Source of the DNA: Zopfochytrium polystomum
Lineage: Eukaryota; Chytridiomycota; Chytridiomycetes; Chytridiales; Chytridiaceae
Direction: 5' to 3'
DNA: 64,000 bases
Assembly (NCBI GenBank): GCA_025765615.1
Contig: JAIVFJ010000066.1
Location: 62,001 to 126,000 of the forward strand
The translations under genes and the position numbers were made by a program. A model generated the notes under the pieces. That model had not been told where the DNA came from and made no database searches. It worked only from the letters and a program-made list of their open reading frames with translations. Numbering within the stretch: the first letter of the stretch is position 1; every line of letters starts with the position of its first letter. Below are positions 19,976-30,978 of this stretch, in pieces.

Positions 19976-21723
19976 AGTTGGTGTAATAACTGAGTGCATG
20001 TTGAAAGTGACCGTTGATAATATTTCACTCATCTTCAGAAACTTGACGCTATTCTTCGGTGTTGATGGCAAAAGCCAGATCAATGTCTGGGTTTGCCATG
20101 GCAACAGGAGGAGGGTCCGACTCAACCAAGTAGCACAGCTCTTCCATTACCAAAGTGATGTGGCTGTTGAACTGCTGTCAATAACAAAAGAAAAGTTATT
20201 AATCGAATTGAAAAGTTCTTGACTTGAGTTGATTGATGAACGATGACTTGATGGACTTGCGTTGTTATTAAGTTGTCACTTGAGTGGCACAATCAAAATG
20301 CGATCTTGAAAGCACAGGTTTCGATTGAAAACAGTGGCTGGTTAGCTGACTGGTGAAAACAATCGATTGTTCAAAGCAATGGACAGCTTCAGTTTGATCC
20401 TGTGATGGACAATCACATGCTCAACTGCTTGTGAGGACGCCTTCGCATGTGGGGAAGTCAGGCTCGTGCGATCCGAGGCTGTCTTCCTTCACCATTTTTG
20501 TATTTGTGTTGTTTTGTAGCACACTGCTGGTTCCATTTGCAAAGCAGATTCTTGGCAGAAAAGCAATTCTTTTTTTCATTTGATCAAAGTATTTAAAAGA
20601 GAAAGAGAAGCTCTGTCTCTTGTCCAGTGCCTGTCTAAATAGTGGCCAGCCAGATAGACAAGCAACCAGAATTGAAAGGTTGAACCAATCCATATCTGAC
20701 TGCACAAGAACACTGCATTCCAAATTCAATGCAAAGCTTTACCAATTTAGTAGCGTGACTAGCCAACCTTCTGTATTTGCATAGAATTTATGCAGTATTG
20801 TTGTGCAGTCATATTGGTTCAATCTTTCAATTCTGGTAGTTTGTCTGACTGGCCACCATTTGGGCAAGCACTGGACAACAGACAGAGCTTCTCATTCCCT
20901 TTTAAATAATTTGATAAAATGTAAATAAAGAATAATTTTCTGCCAAGAATCTGTTTTGCAAAAGGAACCAGCAGTGCTACAAAACAACACAAATATGTAA
21001 AAAGGCAACAAGGTCAGCCTTGTCTGAGGCGAAGCCAGCTTCCCCACACAAGACAATGTCCTCGAAAACGAGAAACCAATCCATCATCACATGCAAGTGA
21101 TCAAGCGATTGATCGATTGAGTGATAGTACGTTGATGAATCGAACCAACACCATCCACCATGTTGAGAGCGATCATTTGTCTTCACCAGTCAGCTATACA
21201 GCCATTGTTTTCAATTGAAACCTGCCCTATCAACATCGTGTTTTGATTGAACCACCACCACCAATCGGTTGGATCTACTGGTCATCTCCACCCATCAAGA
21301 TATTGTTCATCAATCAATTCAAGAACTTGCTTTTCAATTTGATTAACAACTTTTCTTTTGTTGATTTCAAGAAACAGGGAGAACCTCTGACTGTCCAAAT
21401 TTTGTTTGTCAAGTCATCAAACAACAAACAAGATGCTGAAACTTGGTGTCACTCTGGCTGAACATCCACTTACAGACTTCACTTCTGGCAATCGACAGCA
21501 GTTCAACAACAAGCTTGCCTTGCCAAGGAAGAGCTGTACTACTTGATCGAGCCGAACTACAAGCAAGAGTAGAAACCAGTTATACCTCCTTCAGTTGCCA
21601 TGGTGAACCCAGACATTGATCTGGCTTTCAACATCAACACCCAAGAATATCGTCAAGCTTCTGAAGACGAGTGAAAGCTCATCAACCATTGTTTTCAACG
21701 TGCGAACAGTCGTTACACCAACT
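19976..21723. repeat. 1.7-kb inverted duplication (palindrome)
   Basis: The left arm (19976-20737) is the reverse complement of the right arm (20773-21723), with a spacer of about 35 bp. Matching landmarks include CACTGCATTCCAAATTCAAT against its mirror near 20773-20797, GTATTTGTGTTGTTTTGTAG near 20510 against 20980-21000, and the outer boundary TTACACCAACT near 19978-19988 and 21713-21723. Identity looks about 75-85% with indels. Both arms contain the same decayed reading pointing outward: EELYYLIEPNYK, then MVNPDIDLAFNINTQEYRQA in the right arm and MANPDIDLAFAINTEE in the left. I recognise no protein family. Beyond the arms the left side continues into copia-1 gag, while the right side continues a different reading (RKHNTAMNIYLKELENLKST). 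Confidence 0.8.
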
Positions 21724-21966
21724 TCAAGCGCAAACACAACACTGCGATGAACATTTACCTCAAGGAGCTTGAGAATTTGAAGAGTACCTTCATCGAGAAG
21801 CTAGCCCCCGTACAATAATATCTCAAGTTTTTTCGAGGACATTCTGTGATGCCCATGTCAACATCAAGACGTTGCGTGAACTTCTCAAGGCAATCATCAC
21901 AATGTTCACAGCATCATCAACGTCAGCGATTACATCAGTCAATTTTCACACCAAAGGTAGGGTTCC

Positions 21967-22190
21967 TGAAAGAATTCGTTGGGCTGGATTGTCTATGCGT
22001 TGCTGCTGTGGAGATGGAGGTAGTACACTACTAAAGGTGGTGGTGGTGGGAGGTTGATCTTGGCTTCTGTCAGTCTTGTGTTTGTCTTTATACAAAACTG
22101 TTACAAGGACCATCACTTGCAAAAGGCTGCAAGTCATCCTTGCAGAGCTGTAACAAGTCAAAGCTCCTGCACACTGATTACAAACTAACA
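21967..22190 (-). repeat. 5' LTR of copia-1
   Basis: Minus-strand TGTTAGTTTGTAATCAGTG to TTTCA, with TTTGTATAAAGAC as TATA-like element. Matches the 3' LTR at 13911-14153. Confidence 0.8.
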
Positions 22191-22195
22191 GAATC

Positions 22196-22441
22196 TGTTA
22201 GATTTTAGGTTTTTGCAGTAAGCAGTGTGCAGGAGCAACACCTCACACTGTGGTGCATGGGAGCACCAACTGTGATGAGGATTTGGTGCATTTTTTGTCA
22301 CCTGGTCTTTGTCACAATTTTGTATAAAGCCAAACAGCATACATTGTACAACAGTCTCCCATCTCAGCTTCACCATCACAAGAGAGTAGTCCACCAGAGT
22401 AGTTCACCACCATCCACAATCAGCAGCAGTCATTTCTTTCA
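22196..22441 (+). repeat. 5' LTR of copia-3
   Basis: 246 bp from TGTTAG to TTTCA, with TTTTGTATAAAGCC near 22320. Its length and both ends fit the copia-1 LTRs. Confidence 0.7.
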
Positions 22442-23332
22442 TACAAAATTGTGACCCATCCCAATCACTTGAAGTAGAGATCAGTGGAAAATAAGGAGAA
22501 CGAGCAGAACGCATAGCAACAACAAGGGGGGCGTGCAGAACGAGTAAACAAACAGTGCCACTCACCACCATACATCACCAGCATCACTACCTGCAGAACC
22601 AACACCTTCAAGTTTTGTCCCTCACACCTCCACCACTACCAACTTTGGAGAAGACGTTGTTTTTCGCTGCAAAAGCGTCGTGCAACGTGCAACAGATCAG
22701 CCACATTGGAAAACGCGCAAAACGACCGAAAAACGTCCGAAACGCGACCTTCTAGTTTGCCCACTTCTTTCAATCACTTTAGGCATCGCTTACCACCACA
22801 GGAAAGAGCCAGTTTCACTCTACCTCTCCACCAAACGTCGTGATCCTCGACTGGTTCCTTACAGAATAACAGCTGTCCGCGTTTTTACTGTTCAATTAGC
22901 ACTCAACTCGTCGAATTTGCTGTATTGGAGCTTCCCACCAACACAACTCAGCCAAAACCCGACCAAATCACTTAAAACCAATTTCTCTGCACTCAGCAAC
23001 TGCTGATCTACGTGGGGCAACTCAGTGATTCTCCAAATTCGTCCTTGGCCTCGTGGAATATTGAGTTGCAAGCTGCATCTGCATTTTGGCCCATCTAGTC
23101 ACTCAATTTCGCTCCACAAACGTGACAAGTCTGTTTTTCTCAACAGTTACACACATCACCTATCCACCTATCCACACCCATACCTTGACCATCAAGTGTC
23201 GTGTCACGCTTGCTGAGTGTCAACTTAAAGACTGCTACTGTTCCCTACGAAGGGTTACCACTAAATCAGGGAAATCACTGCCTTTCAAATTTCTATTCTC
23301 CTGCAAAGCTCTCACACATTTTCCTCCCAAGC

Positions 23333-25860
23333 ATGAGCGAGCGTGATCAAATCAAGTATGCTTCCCGTGCATTCCCCATCCTCAAAGGCACAGCAAATTT
23401 TGGAGATTGGCTGGACGACCTAATTTCAGAACTATCCAACAAAAGCAATGGTCTCCGCCACTGCGTTGACCCAGACCGAATTAACGTATTACGCAATGAT
23501 CAAGTGGACCCCAATGATCCTAATGTCGGCCCAACATGCAGAGTACGCAGGGGCCCAACCATGGCGAGCATTATGCATTTGCATGAGACGGGTGTGAGCT
23601 GGTCAAATGGTTCCCAGTGACAGAAGACCAGAACGCATACTGTATCCTTCTCATTCAACGACATGTTGAACCAGAGCTCCTACCACAGTTCCCCCGACGA
23701 GGGCAGATATTTGCCTACACACTGCTTGGAGAAATTGCGATTGCATGTCGAACAACAGATCAAGGATTAGCAAAGGAAATTATCGATGATTTCGAACGTA
23801 TAAAAATGGAACCTGCAGAATCATCCGAATCATTTGCAATGCGCTTCATTACAGCTTACCACAAAGTAGAGAGCTTTGCAGAAAGTTCATCAGTGGAAAT
23901 CCACAGTCGCATCACACCATTTTCCAAAGTTGTGCAAGTCTTCGTATCTGCCCTGAACAACACGCTAATTGATATGGGTGTTGCCAATACGTTCATGTTT
24001 GCAGGGAATCCTATCACTTCTGTTTCATCATTGACTAAACTAATCACCTTATTTAATCTACCGCCTGCCAAAATACATATGATGAGAGGCGGGATCGACT
24101 TGCAGCACAACAGGAGCGGGATCTGATAACAGCCATTCCAGAAGTCACTACACCAACAGCAAATGTAATTATTCAGCCAAAAGTACACTATAGTCAACTC
24201 CGCGGTCGTAGCTGTTATCATAAACCTCAGCAGTACCAGCCATATCCTAATATCCGCCCAACAACCTTGCAGTACCAAAACCCGCAGTTCCAACAGTACA
24301 CACCGCGCCCATATGGTGGTTTTGGCCGAGGCCGAGGAACATGGCGAGGACTACGTTCACGTGGAACAGCAACAGGTGGTACCGCAATGGGACGCGGCTC
24401 TGGGGGGAGTTGGTACCCTGCACAGCAACAGTCTTTTGGAGTACAATGTCATGCATGTGGAGGCTATGGTCATGTCGCTTGACAGTGTGCCAACACATTT
24501 CTTCAGCAATTGCAGCAACAGCAACAGCATCGACCACCAGCAAACCCAAATGCGCTCTTACTCCAGCAACCAAACCCTCCACAACAGCAGATACCTGAAA
24601 ACCAAGCACTTCTGCTACAGAATGGTGATTGGGATGACCAGCAAAGTGAGCAGTATGCTGCAGAACAGCAATTGTGGATGGAAACGCAACTCCAATCAGA
24701 GACCGAACAAGATGAAAGTCAACAGGATTTTTGGATGGCCTGGGAGTAATCTGGGCATTTGCAGTTAACGTCCCTTCCCTTCCAATTTCTTTTCCTGTAC
24801 TCATCGACAACAGTTGCAATGTCACAACGCTTCGAGATTTCTCTCTCTTCATTCCCTATAGTTATACTCAGCAGAAATCTAGCATGCGTATCGCCAAAGA
24901 AGGACCTATTCTTACTTGTGAAGGAATCGGCACAGCTCTCATACCACTCGCCAACAACATCACACTTATAATTGAAGGTGCCCAATATGCTCCAGAATGT
25001 CCTGTCAACTTGGTCGCTGATCGGGACCTACAACTATGTGGCTTCTTCCATCTTGCACGAGCATTGACTATGCAAGTAATTATCTCTGGTCGACAAACCT
25101 TCGGAGAAAGTCAGAAGCACTACCGGAGGCCATTAAGATCATCCAACAATTGGAGACAGTTAGGGATGTTCGTGTAAAGGGCGTCCGCTTTGATGGTGGG
25201 GAACTGAATTCACTCGCTTTTAACCGTTTCTGTGCATCACGTGGCATCCGCGTTGAAGTCAGTCCACCTCATACACCTGAGCTGAATGGGAAAGCAGAGC
25301 GAGCAGTTCGAACAGTCATGGATGTCACACGATCTCTTCTAAGACATGCTGGTTCACCATGGTCATGGTGGGGATACGCGTTTCGACATGCAGTAGATAT
25401 CATCAATACACTTCCTGTCCTCAGTCGTGGATTACTATCTCCAGTTGAAACGCTTCTTGGATTCCCTCCATGCATCAGTCAATTCAGAGTTTTTGGCTCA
25501 GGATGTTTGTATCATATCACAGCAAAGGAACGTGGACAAACACATCAGTTTAAAAAGCTTGCAGAACGCGCCCGACCAGCAATTTACATTGGAAACATTG
25601 GTCGTTCCATTGCTCGTTTGATTGACATCAGCACGGGTAGAGAAATCACTCATCGATTGGATGACCTTGTGGTTGCAAAAGACAGTTTCCCTCGCCTCAG
25701 CACCTCAGCAGCAGAGGATATTGCTCAGGACCTCGTTCATCAGCTAACACCACTCCTCAGCAAAGATGAACTTACATCAACTGAACAAAACATCACCAAC
25801 CTCCTTCGTGAAGCCAATGTCGCGTGGATCAATTCCCAGAACCAGGACCAGCAGCGGTAG
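23333..25860 (+). pseudogene. Copia-3 gag-protease-integrase remnant
   Basis: Gag begins MSERDQIKYASRAFPILKGT at 23333 and runs with two frame changes through QGLAKEIIDDFERIKMEPAE and a Gly/Arg-rich C-terminal part with a single knuckle-like CHACGGYGHVA. The protease (PVLIDNSCNVTTLRDFSLFI) has DNS in place of the usual DSG. Directly afterwards (about 25070) the reading jumps to mid-integrase (VRFDGGELNSLAFNRFCASR, SPPHTPELNGKAERAVRTVM, SPWSWWGYAFRHAVDIINTL), so the zinc region and first catalytic Asp are deleted. Integrase is open to 25860, then the linker (SESESDNDVQ) continues to the truncation. It is the copia-1 family and not functional. Confidence 0.85.
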
Positions 25861-26182
25861 CTGAATGACAACCTTCCACAGAACTAGCACCAAATGAACA
25901 TGAAGTGGTCCAGGTACAGCAGCGAAAGTGAATCGGATAACGATGTACAGCACGAAGTGTTGGAGGTGGCGGCACGACGTGTTGGACTCCGTGTTACCGC
26001 AATTAACGCCATCTCCAGTGGGCCTTACCTACGAGCACTAAAGCCGGGGGACCAATCAGATGAGTGGGGGTGGCGACCAGCTCTGTGACTGCAGGCGCAC
26101 TCTCGGCTGGGAGTGACGTGGGTGGCGCAACCGAAGGCCCTGGGCCATACCAACCCTGCGGGAGCTAGTGTGGCGGGGACCC

Positions 26183-27485
26183 TGAAATCCCACCCAGGAC
26201 TGGAGGGACTTGGTGTGTGGGGATGAAGAGAGAGAGAGAGAGAGAGCAGTGATGATGGAAAAGGGAAAGGAGTGAGAGGATGGAGAGAGGAGAGAGGAGT
26301 GAGTGGGCTGATGAAATCCCACCCAGGACTGGAGGGACTTGGTGTGTGTGGGGATGAAGAGAGAGAGAGAGAGAGAGAGAGCAGTAATGATGGAAAAGGG
26401 AGAGGAGAGAGAGGATGGAGAGAGGAGAGAGGAGTGAGTGGGAGAGATGGAAGAGAGAGCATATGGAGGAAGAGATATTGGCTTGTTTTGCACTGGATTC
26501 TGTCAAAGCAGCAAGGAGGCGGTTGGATTCCTTGTTTGATCTCTGTGAGAGGTTGCTGCTTTTATACTCCTGCTGGTTGGAGCCATCAGAAAACAGAGGG
26601 AGCAGTGGGCTGCACAGAGCAGGCCACAGAAATGAGATAAAACAGGCTGAGCACCAATCCCCAGCCTGGGCTAAGTACCCATTCAGGGCTGAGTACCACC
26701 CAGTGCTGGGCATCACTCAGGGCTGAATACCAGCCAGGGCTGAGTACCAGCCTGGGCTGTGCACCACCCAGGGCTAAGTACCAGCCAGGAACCAATTTAC
26801 AGCTTGTTTGAGAAACAGTTGCTTGTAAATTGGTTTGGTTGTTTCCAAATCAGGAAGCTTGTTTGGGAAACAAGCCGCTTTTTTCCTTGTTTTTAGAAAT
26901 CCAATGATTGGTGCAATCTCTGGTGAGCTCAGTTTTTATCTCATTTTTAGAAATGCAGTGATTGGTGCAATCCCTGATTCCTAAATGCCTGTTGCATTGC
27001 TCAGATTGCACAGCACAGCAGGAAAGCTGGAATTCCAGATCAGGAAGCGGAATTCCGGTGCAGAGAGAGGAATTCCAGATCAGGAAGCGGAATTCCGGTG
27101 CAGAGGGAGGAATTCCAGATCAGGAAGCGGAATTCCGATGCAGAGTGCGGAATTCCGATGCAGAGAGCGGAATTCCGGAGCATTGGGCAGTGGTACACTG
27201 CTTCTGCATGCTTGCTGTGCTGTGTTACATGTGCAGAGTGCGTAGTTTGAGCGTTTTTGTGCATGTTCTAATTGCATTGTTCCTACCGGTAGGATGAACA
27301 AAGCTAGAACAACAGCCGCCTTTGCCTATCTCTTTTTATTGAGAACAGATTAGCCCTTCCGAGCGCCCCATTCAAGTATTGCATCTACTGAGCCCTTCAA
27401 ACACCCCATCCAATGTGATTGGATGGAGTTCTCAAAGGGATCATCAGTAACGGGCGTAGTGTACCCCGTGGGTCGAATCTCAACA
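26183..27485 (-). repeat. 3' LTR of copia-2, with terminal duplication
   Basis: Core LTR 26309-27485 (1177 bp) plus a second copy of its terminal 126 bp at 26183-26308. Both copies contain TGAAATCCCACCCAGGACTG and a GA microsatellite. Internal GGAATTCC-based units lie at about 27030-27180. Confidence 0.85.
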
Positions 27486-27494
27486 CACCCCCGC
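27486..27494 (-). other. Polypurine tract of copia-2
   Basis: Minus strand GCGGGGGTG sits directly before the LTR start TGTTGAG, which ties this LTR to the copia-2 internal region. Confidence 0.7.
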
Positions 27495-27649
27495 AATAGA
27501 AAGAGAGGGGGCAACTGTTTCTCCTGGAGTACATGGCTGTCCAACAATGCCAGCCAAGCAGTGGGACTCGAACCCACCCATGCACTCCCCTACACTTGTG
27601 AAAACCTGCATGAACCCACAAGTGTAGCTGGAGAAGCCAGAGAGAGCCT

Positions 27650-30600
27650 TTAGACTAAGCGTTGTGCTGATTTGAGCGTGGGCACCACGCTTACACCTTG
27701 GAGGTCGGCGAGACTGCAAATTCCCATCAGTGATGCAAGCTTTGCATGTTGAGCTGCGGGAAGAGCTTTGGTGAGAAGGTCGGCAATCATCATGTCCGTT
27801 GGGCAATGAATGAGTTGAACCTCCTTTTTCTCCAAGTGGTCCCGTATGAAATGCAACCTCACGTCAAAGTGTTTGACCCGACCATGGTGTATTGGATTCA
27901 TAGCAATAGCTATGGTTGAACGATTGTCTTCAAAAACAGTAGTGGGCTTGTTTAAATCCATACCCAGCTCCTGGAAGAGCATTCGTAGCCAGATTACCTC
28001 TTTGATGGCCTCAGTAAGGGAGAAGTATTCCGCCTCAGTTGAGGACAAAGCGACAACTGATTGTTTCTTGCTGTACCATGTAATAGCACCCCCGCAAAGC
28101 ATGAACACATGCCCTGACCTCGACTTGCGTCCATCCTCTTCAGCATAGCTGGCATCAGCGTAGCCATGTGGTTCATCCCACTTTGGGTAAGAAATACCCG
28201 CAGCTTTCTCTACCTCTGGGAGCGTTGCATTGGTGATGCATGTCATCTGGGAGTCTCCCTTTTGGTAGAAAAGTCCATGATCCCAGGTAGCGCGGACATA
28301 TCGCAGCAATCTGTCAAGCGCAAGGGAATCTGAATGGGTTGGAGTGGACTGGTATTGTGCAAGTGTATTCACAGCATACGCAATGTCAGGGCGCGTCAAG
28401 TTTGCAAGGTAAGCAAGTTGCATGAGTGTGCTTCGGAAGTATTCCGACTCTTTTTGTGGAAGTTTTCCAGAGTCCACATCGTGCATCCATGTCGTGGACA
28501 TGGGAGTTGCTTTGATTTTGACAGGTAAGCCTTCATCGTCACACCAGTAGTTTGCTTCCTCCAAGACATGCTGTGTGTAGTTTTTCTGTCCAATAAAGAT
28601 TCCATCTTTGATTTTCTCAACTTGGATGCCAACAGCAACTTTTGGGTTGAGGTCCTCGCGGATTTTGAACTTTGATTTGATCAGAGAAAGAATTTTGGCA
28701 ATTTCTTCTTCAGTGTGACTGAAGATGAGGATGTCATCCACGTATAGAGTGATGATGGTCTTGACCTTTCCATCAGGGTGCCTTTGCACAAAGACACAGT
28801 GGTCAGTCTTCAATTGCGTAAATCCAATTTCTACTAGGAAGTCGCGGATTGTTTTGTACCACTGTCGACCAGACTGGTGCAGTCCGTACAGACTCTTCCT
28901 GAGTAAACAGACAAGAAGTATCCCGTCTGCACCACGTATCTCAAAGCCTTCTGGTTGTTCCATGAAGTTTTCAATGTCCAGTTTGGCGTTCAAGTATGCG
29001 GTTTCGACATCAAGGCCTGCAAGTATGAGGTCAAACAGCAACGAGATAGCAAGGATTGCCCTTATGGAGGAGCTGCGGACGACAGGGGAGAAGGTCTCAT
29101 TGTAGTCCTGACCAAAGATCTGAGTGTAACCCCGCCGACAAGGCGAGCCTTGAAGCGTTCAAGGTACCCTTCACTGTCAAACTTGTAGGCAAAAACCCAT
29201 TTGGGCTTGAGTATCTTACGCCCTTTAGGTCGAGCCACTAAGTCCCAGACATGCTTTGACGTGATCGAATTGATCTCTGAGAGTTGAGCTGCCTTCCAAT
29301 ACTTTGCAAAAGGAGAACGCATGGCCTCTTTATGTGAAGCAGGGAGTGGTGGTAAGTCCCGCTGGTGGATCCTTTCTGTTGGATATGCTGTGACTTCCTC
29401 CGGCTCAAGCACAGTGTATGCTTTGAGCGTTTGGTAGAGTTCACGAAATTGTCCCCGTGCTATCCGTAGTTTACGAATTCTTGCAGTTAAAGCGCGGAGT
29501 GTTTTCCGACTGTAAGTGGAAGGACTTGTGGCAATTGATGGTTTTGTTCGTAGTTTACAAAGGTTTGCCTTCAATGCCAGGTAGTCACGTAAACCTGATG
29601 GCTCTCGTGGTATGATTGGGGGATTTGTTGCCTCCCCTGTTGACTCTGGCAAAGCTAGAATGTCAGGGGAAGTTGAGCGCTCCCTAGGAGGGATTTCCTG
29701 TTCATCAGGTATTGACTCTGGTTCAGAATCAGAAGCGTCGTATAGCATACCCGGCTGTAGATCTCCCCCCTGTGATTCTGCAGGTGGTACATCGTCTTCT
29801 TGTGAGTCAGACAGAGCGTCAGGATGTGCCACATCTGGATCAGTGGACATAGCAGGGGTATGCAGCGAGGTGGAAAGATATTGGAAATCCTGAGCTGTGG
29901 GTTGGACTGGTCCCCATTCCTTCAAGCGGGAGTCATGAAGGAACTGTCTCCAGTTCCGCACAATGCCAGGAAAAACATTTTCGTGAAAGGAGACATGGAA
30001 GTGTTCCGATATTCTCTGAGTTTTCAAGTCGTAGACTACTGGAAGAGTGTTTCCTTTATACCCTAAGAATATGCCTGGCGCCCCTTTGTCAGGATGTTTA
30101 AGTGTTCGCTTTTCCTTTGGGATACGGTGGATAACCAAACAGCCAAAGGTGCGGATGTGATCAACATTTGGCTTTTCACCGTACCAAGCTTCATAAGGTG
30201 TTTTCTTAGTGTAAGAGTGGTAAACCCTGTTCTTGATGTATGCTGCGTAGCGGACTGCATACACAAAGAAAGAGTGGGGCAATCGTGACTCTAAGAGCAT
30301 GCAGTGTGCCATGTCTTTGAGAGTGTTGACCTGACGTTCTACCAGCCCATTGAATTCCTTGGTGAATGCAGGACTAGGTTCTAAAACAATAGGAGGATGC
30401 CGAGTATTGGCCCAAGTTTTGAATTCTCCATCTTTGAAGATTTCCCCCCTGTCACAGCGCACAGATGTGATATGTTTGCCATGTTGTTGTTCAAACCTTT
30501 CGATCGTAGACCGGAATCTTGTGGGCGCGTCGGACAAAGAGTTGAGGAACTCAATGTCAAGCCAACGGGTTGACTCTTCCACAACCAGTTGCCAATGTTT

Positions 30601-30978
30601 TTCACCATGGTGTCCACGTGCGGGCAGTGGGACAGCATCAGTGTGTAAACGACCAAGCAGTGTGGTGTTTGGTCTGGAAGTGGAGTGGATAGGCGAAGCT
30701 TTCAATTTCCCAACATCACATGTCACGCAGGGAATGTCATGAATGAGGAAAAATGAATGACCAACTTTATTCAGATTTGACCAAGTACGCTTCAAAGAAG
30801 ATAAAGACAGGTGACCAAATTTCTTGTGAAGAGCTCGGACTGCTTCAATGTTCTGAGGGTTTGGTAAAGGGTCTGGGTCAGTTTGACTTAAAGTTGGGAG
30901 TTGCAGTTTGCAAAGGAGCAGTTTGCTGTTGCGACTCACCTGGGGCGTCCCCCGAAGGAGTCGGCGCGTCCCTTCCAA
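27650..30978 (-). pseudogene. Copia-2 pol: integrase, reverse transcriptase, RNase H (one frameshift)
   Basis: From 30978 downward: pre-integrase zinc block (HKKFGHLSLSSLKRTW..CVTCDVGK), integrase core (LHTDAVPLPARGH, VRCDRGEIFKDGEF, EPSPAFTKEFNGLVERQ), a Ser/Pro/acidic linker, reverse transcriptase (WVFAYKFDSEGYLERFKARL, then YTQIFGQDYNETFSPVV, LDVETAYLNAKLDIENF, LYVDDILIFSH with the catalytic YVDD) and RNase H (GYADASYAEEDGRKSRSGHV, VALSSTEAEYFSLTEA, HFDVRLHFIRDHLEKK). A single-base slip near 29137, in a G-run (GGCGGGG) within the RT, splits the reading; otherwise all motifs are present. Pol overlaps gag-protease by about 100 nt in the +1 frame. Confidence 0.92.

Larger units (their letters stand above)
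13911..22190 (-). mobile_element. Copia-1: decayed LTR retrotransposon with nested insertions
   Basis: Both LTRs are recognisable: 5' LTR at 21967-22190 and 3' LTR at 13911-14153 (minus orientation), each running TGTTAG...TTTCA with about 80-90% identity by eye. A polypurine tract (AGGAGGGAG on the minus strand, 14162-14154) abuts the 3' LTR. Coding remnants from gag to RNase H are present but full of stops. A solo LTR of another family is inserted in gag (18754-19881), and a large inverted duplication fills the leader/gag start. The 5-bp flanks are CGATC on the left and GAATC on the right, similar but not identical, so the target duplication is doubtful. Confidence 0.82.
22196..26182 (+). 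mobile_element. Copia-3: 3'-truncated LTR retrotransposon, sister of copia-1
   Basis: The 5' LTR is 22196-22441 (TGTTAGATTTTAGG...TTCTTTCA), related to the copia-1 LTR by its start, the AGCAGTGTGCAGGAGC block, the TATAAAG box and its end. An 890-bp leader follows, then gag and integrase remnants. There is no reverse transcriptase: the element is cut at 26182 by the LTR end of copia-2. Copia-1 and copia-3 face away from each other from a 5-bp spacer, GAATC (22191-22195). Confidence 0.8.

Noticed and set aside
13911..22195. CGATC/GAATC as a true target duplication of copia-1
   Set aside because: Only three of five bases match. It may be a diverged duplication, but I do not count it as evidence.
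27540..27650. A functional tRNA gene
   Set aside because: Only the T-arm is convincing; no matching 5' acceptor strand or proper anticodon stem can be folded, so it is reported only as a tRNA-like motif.
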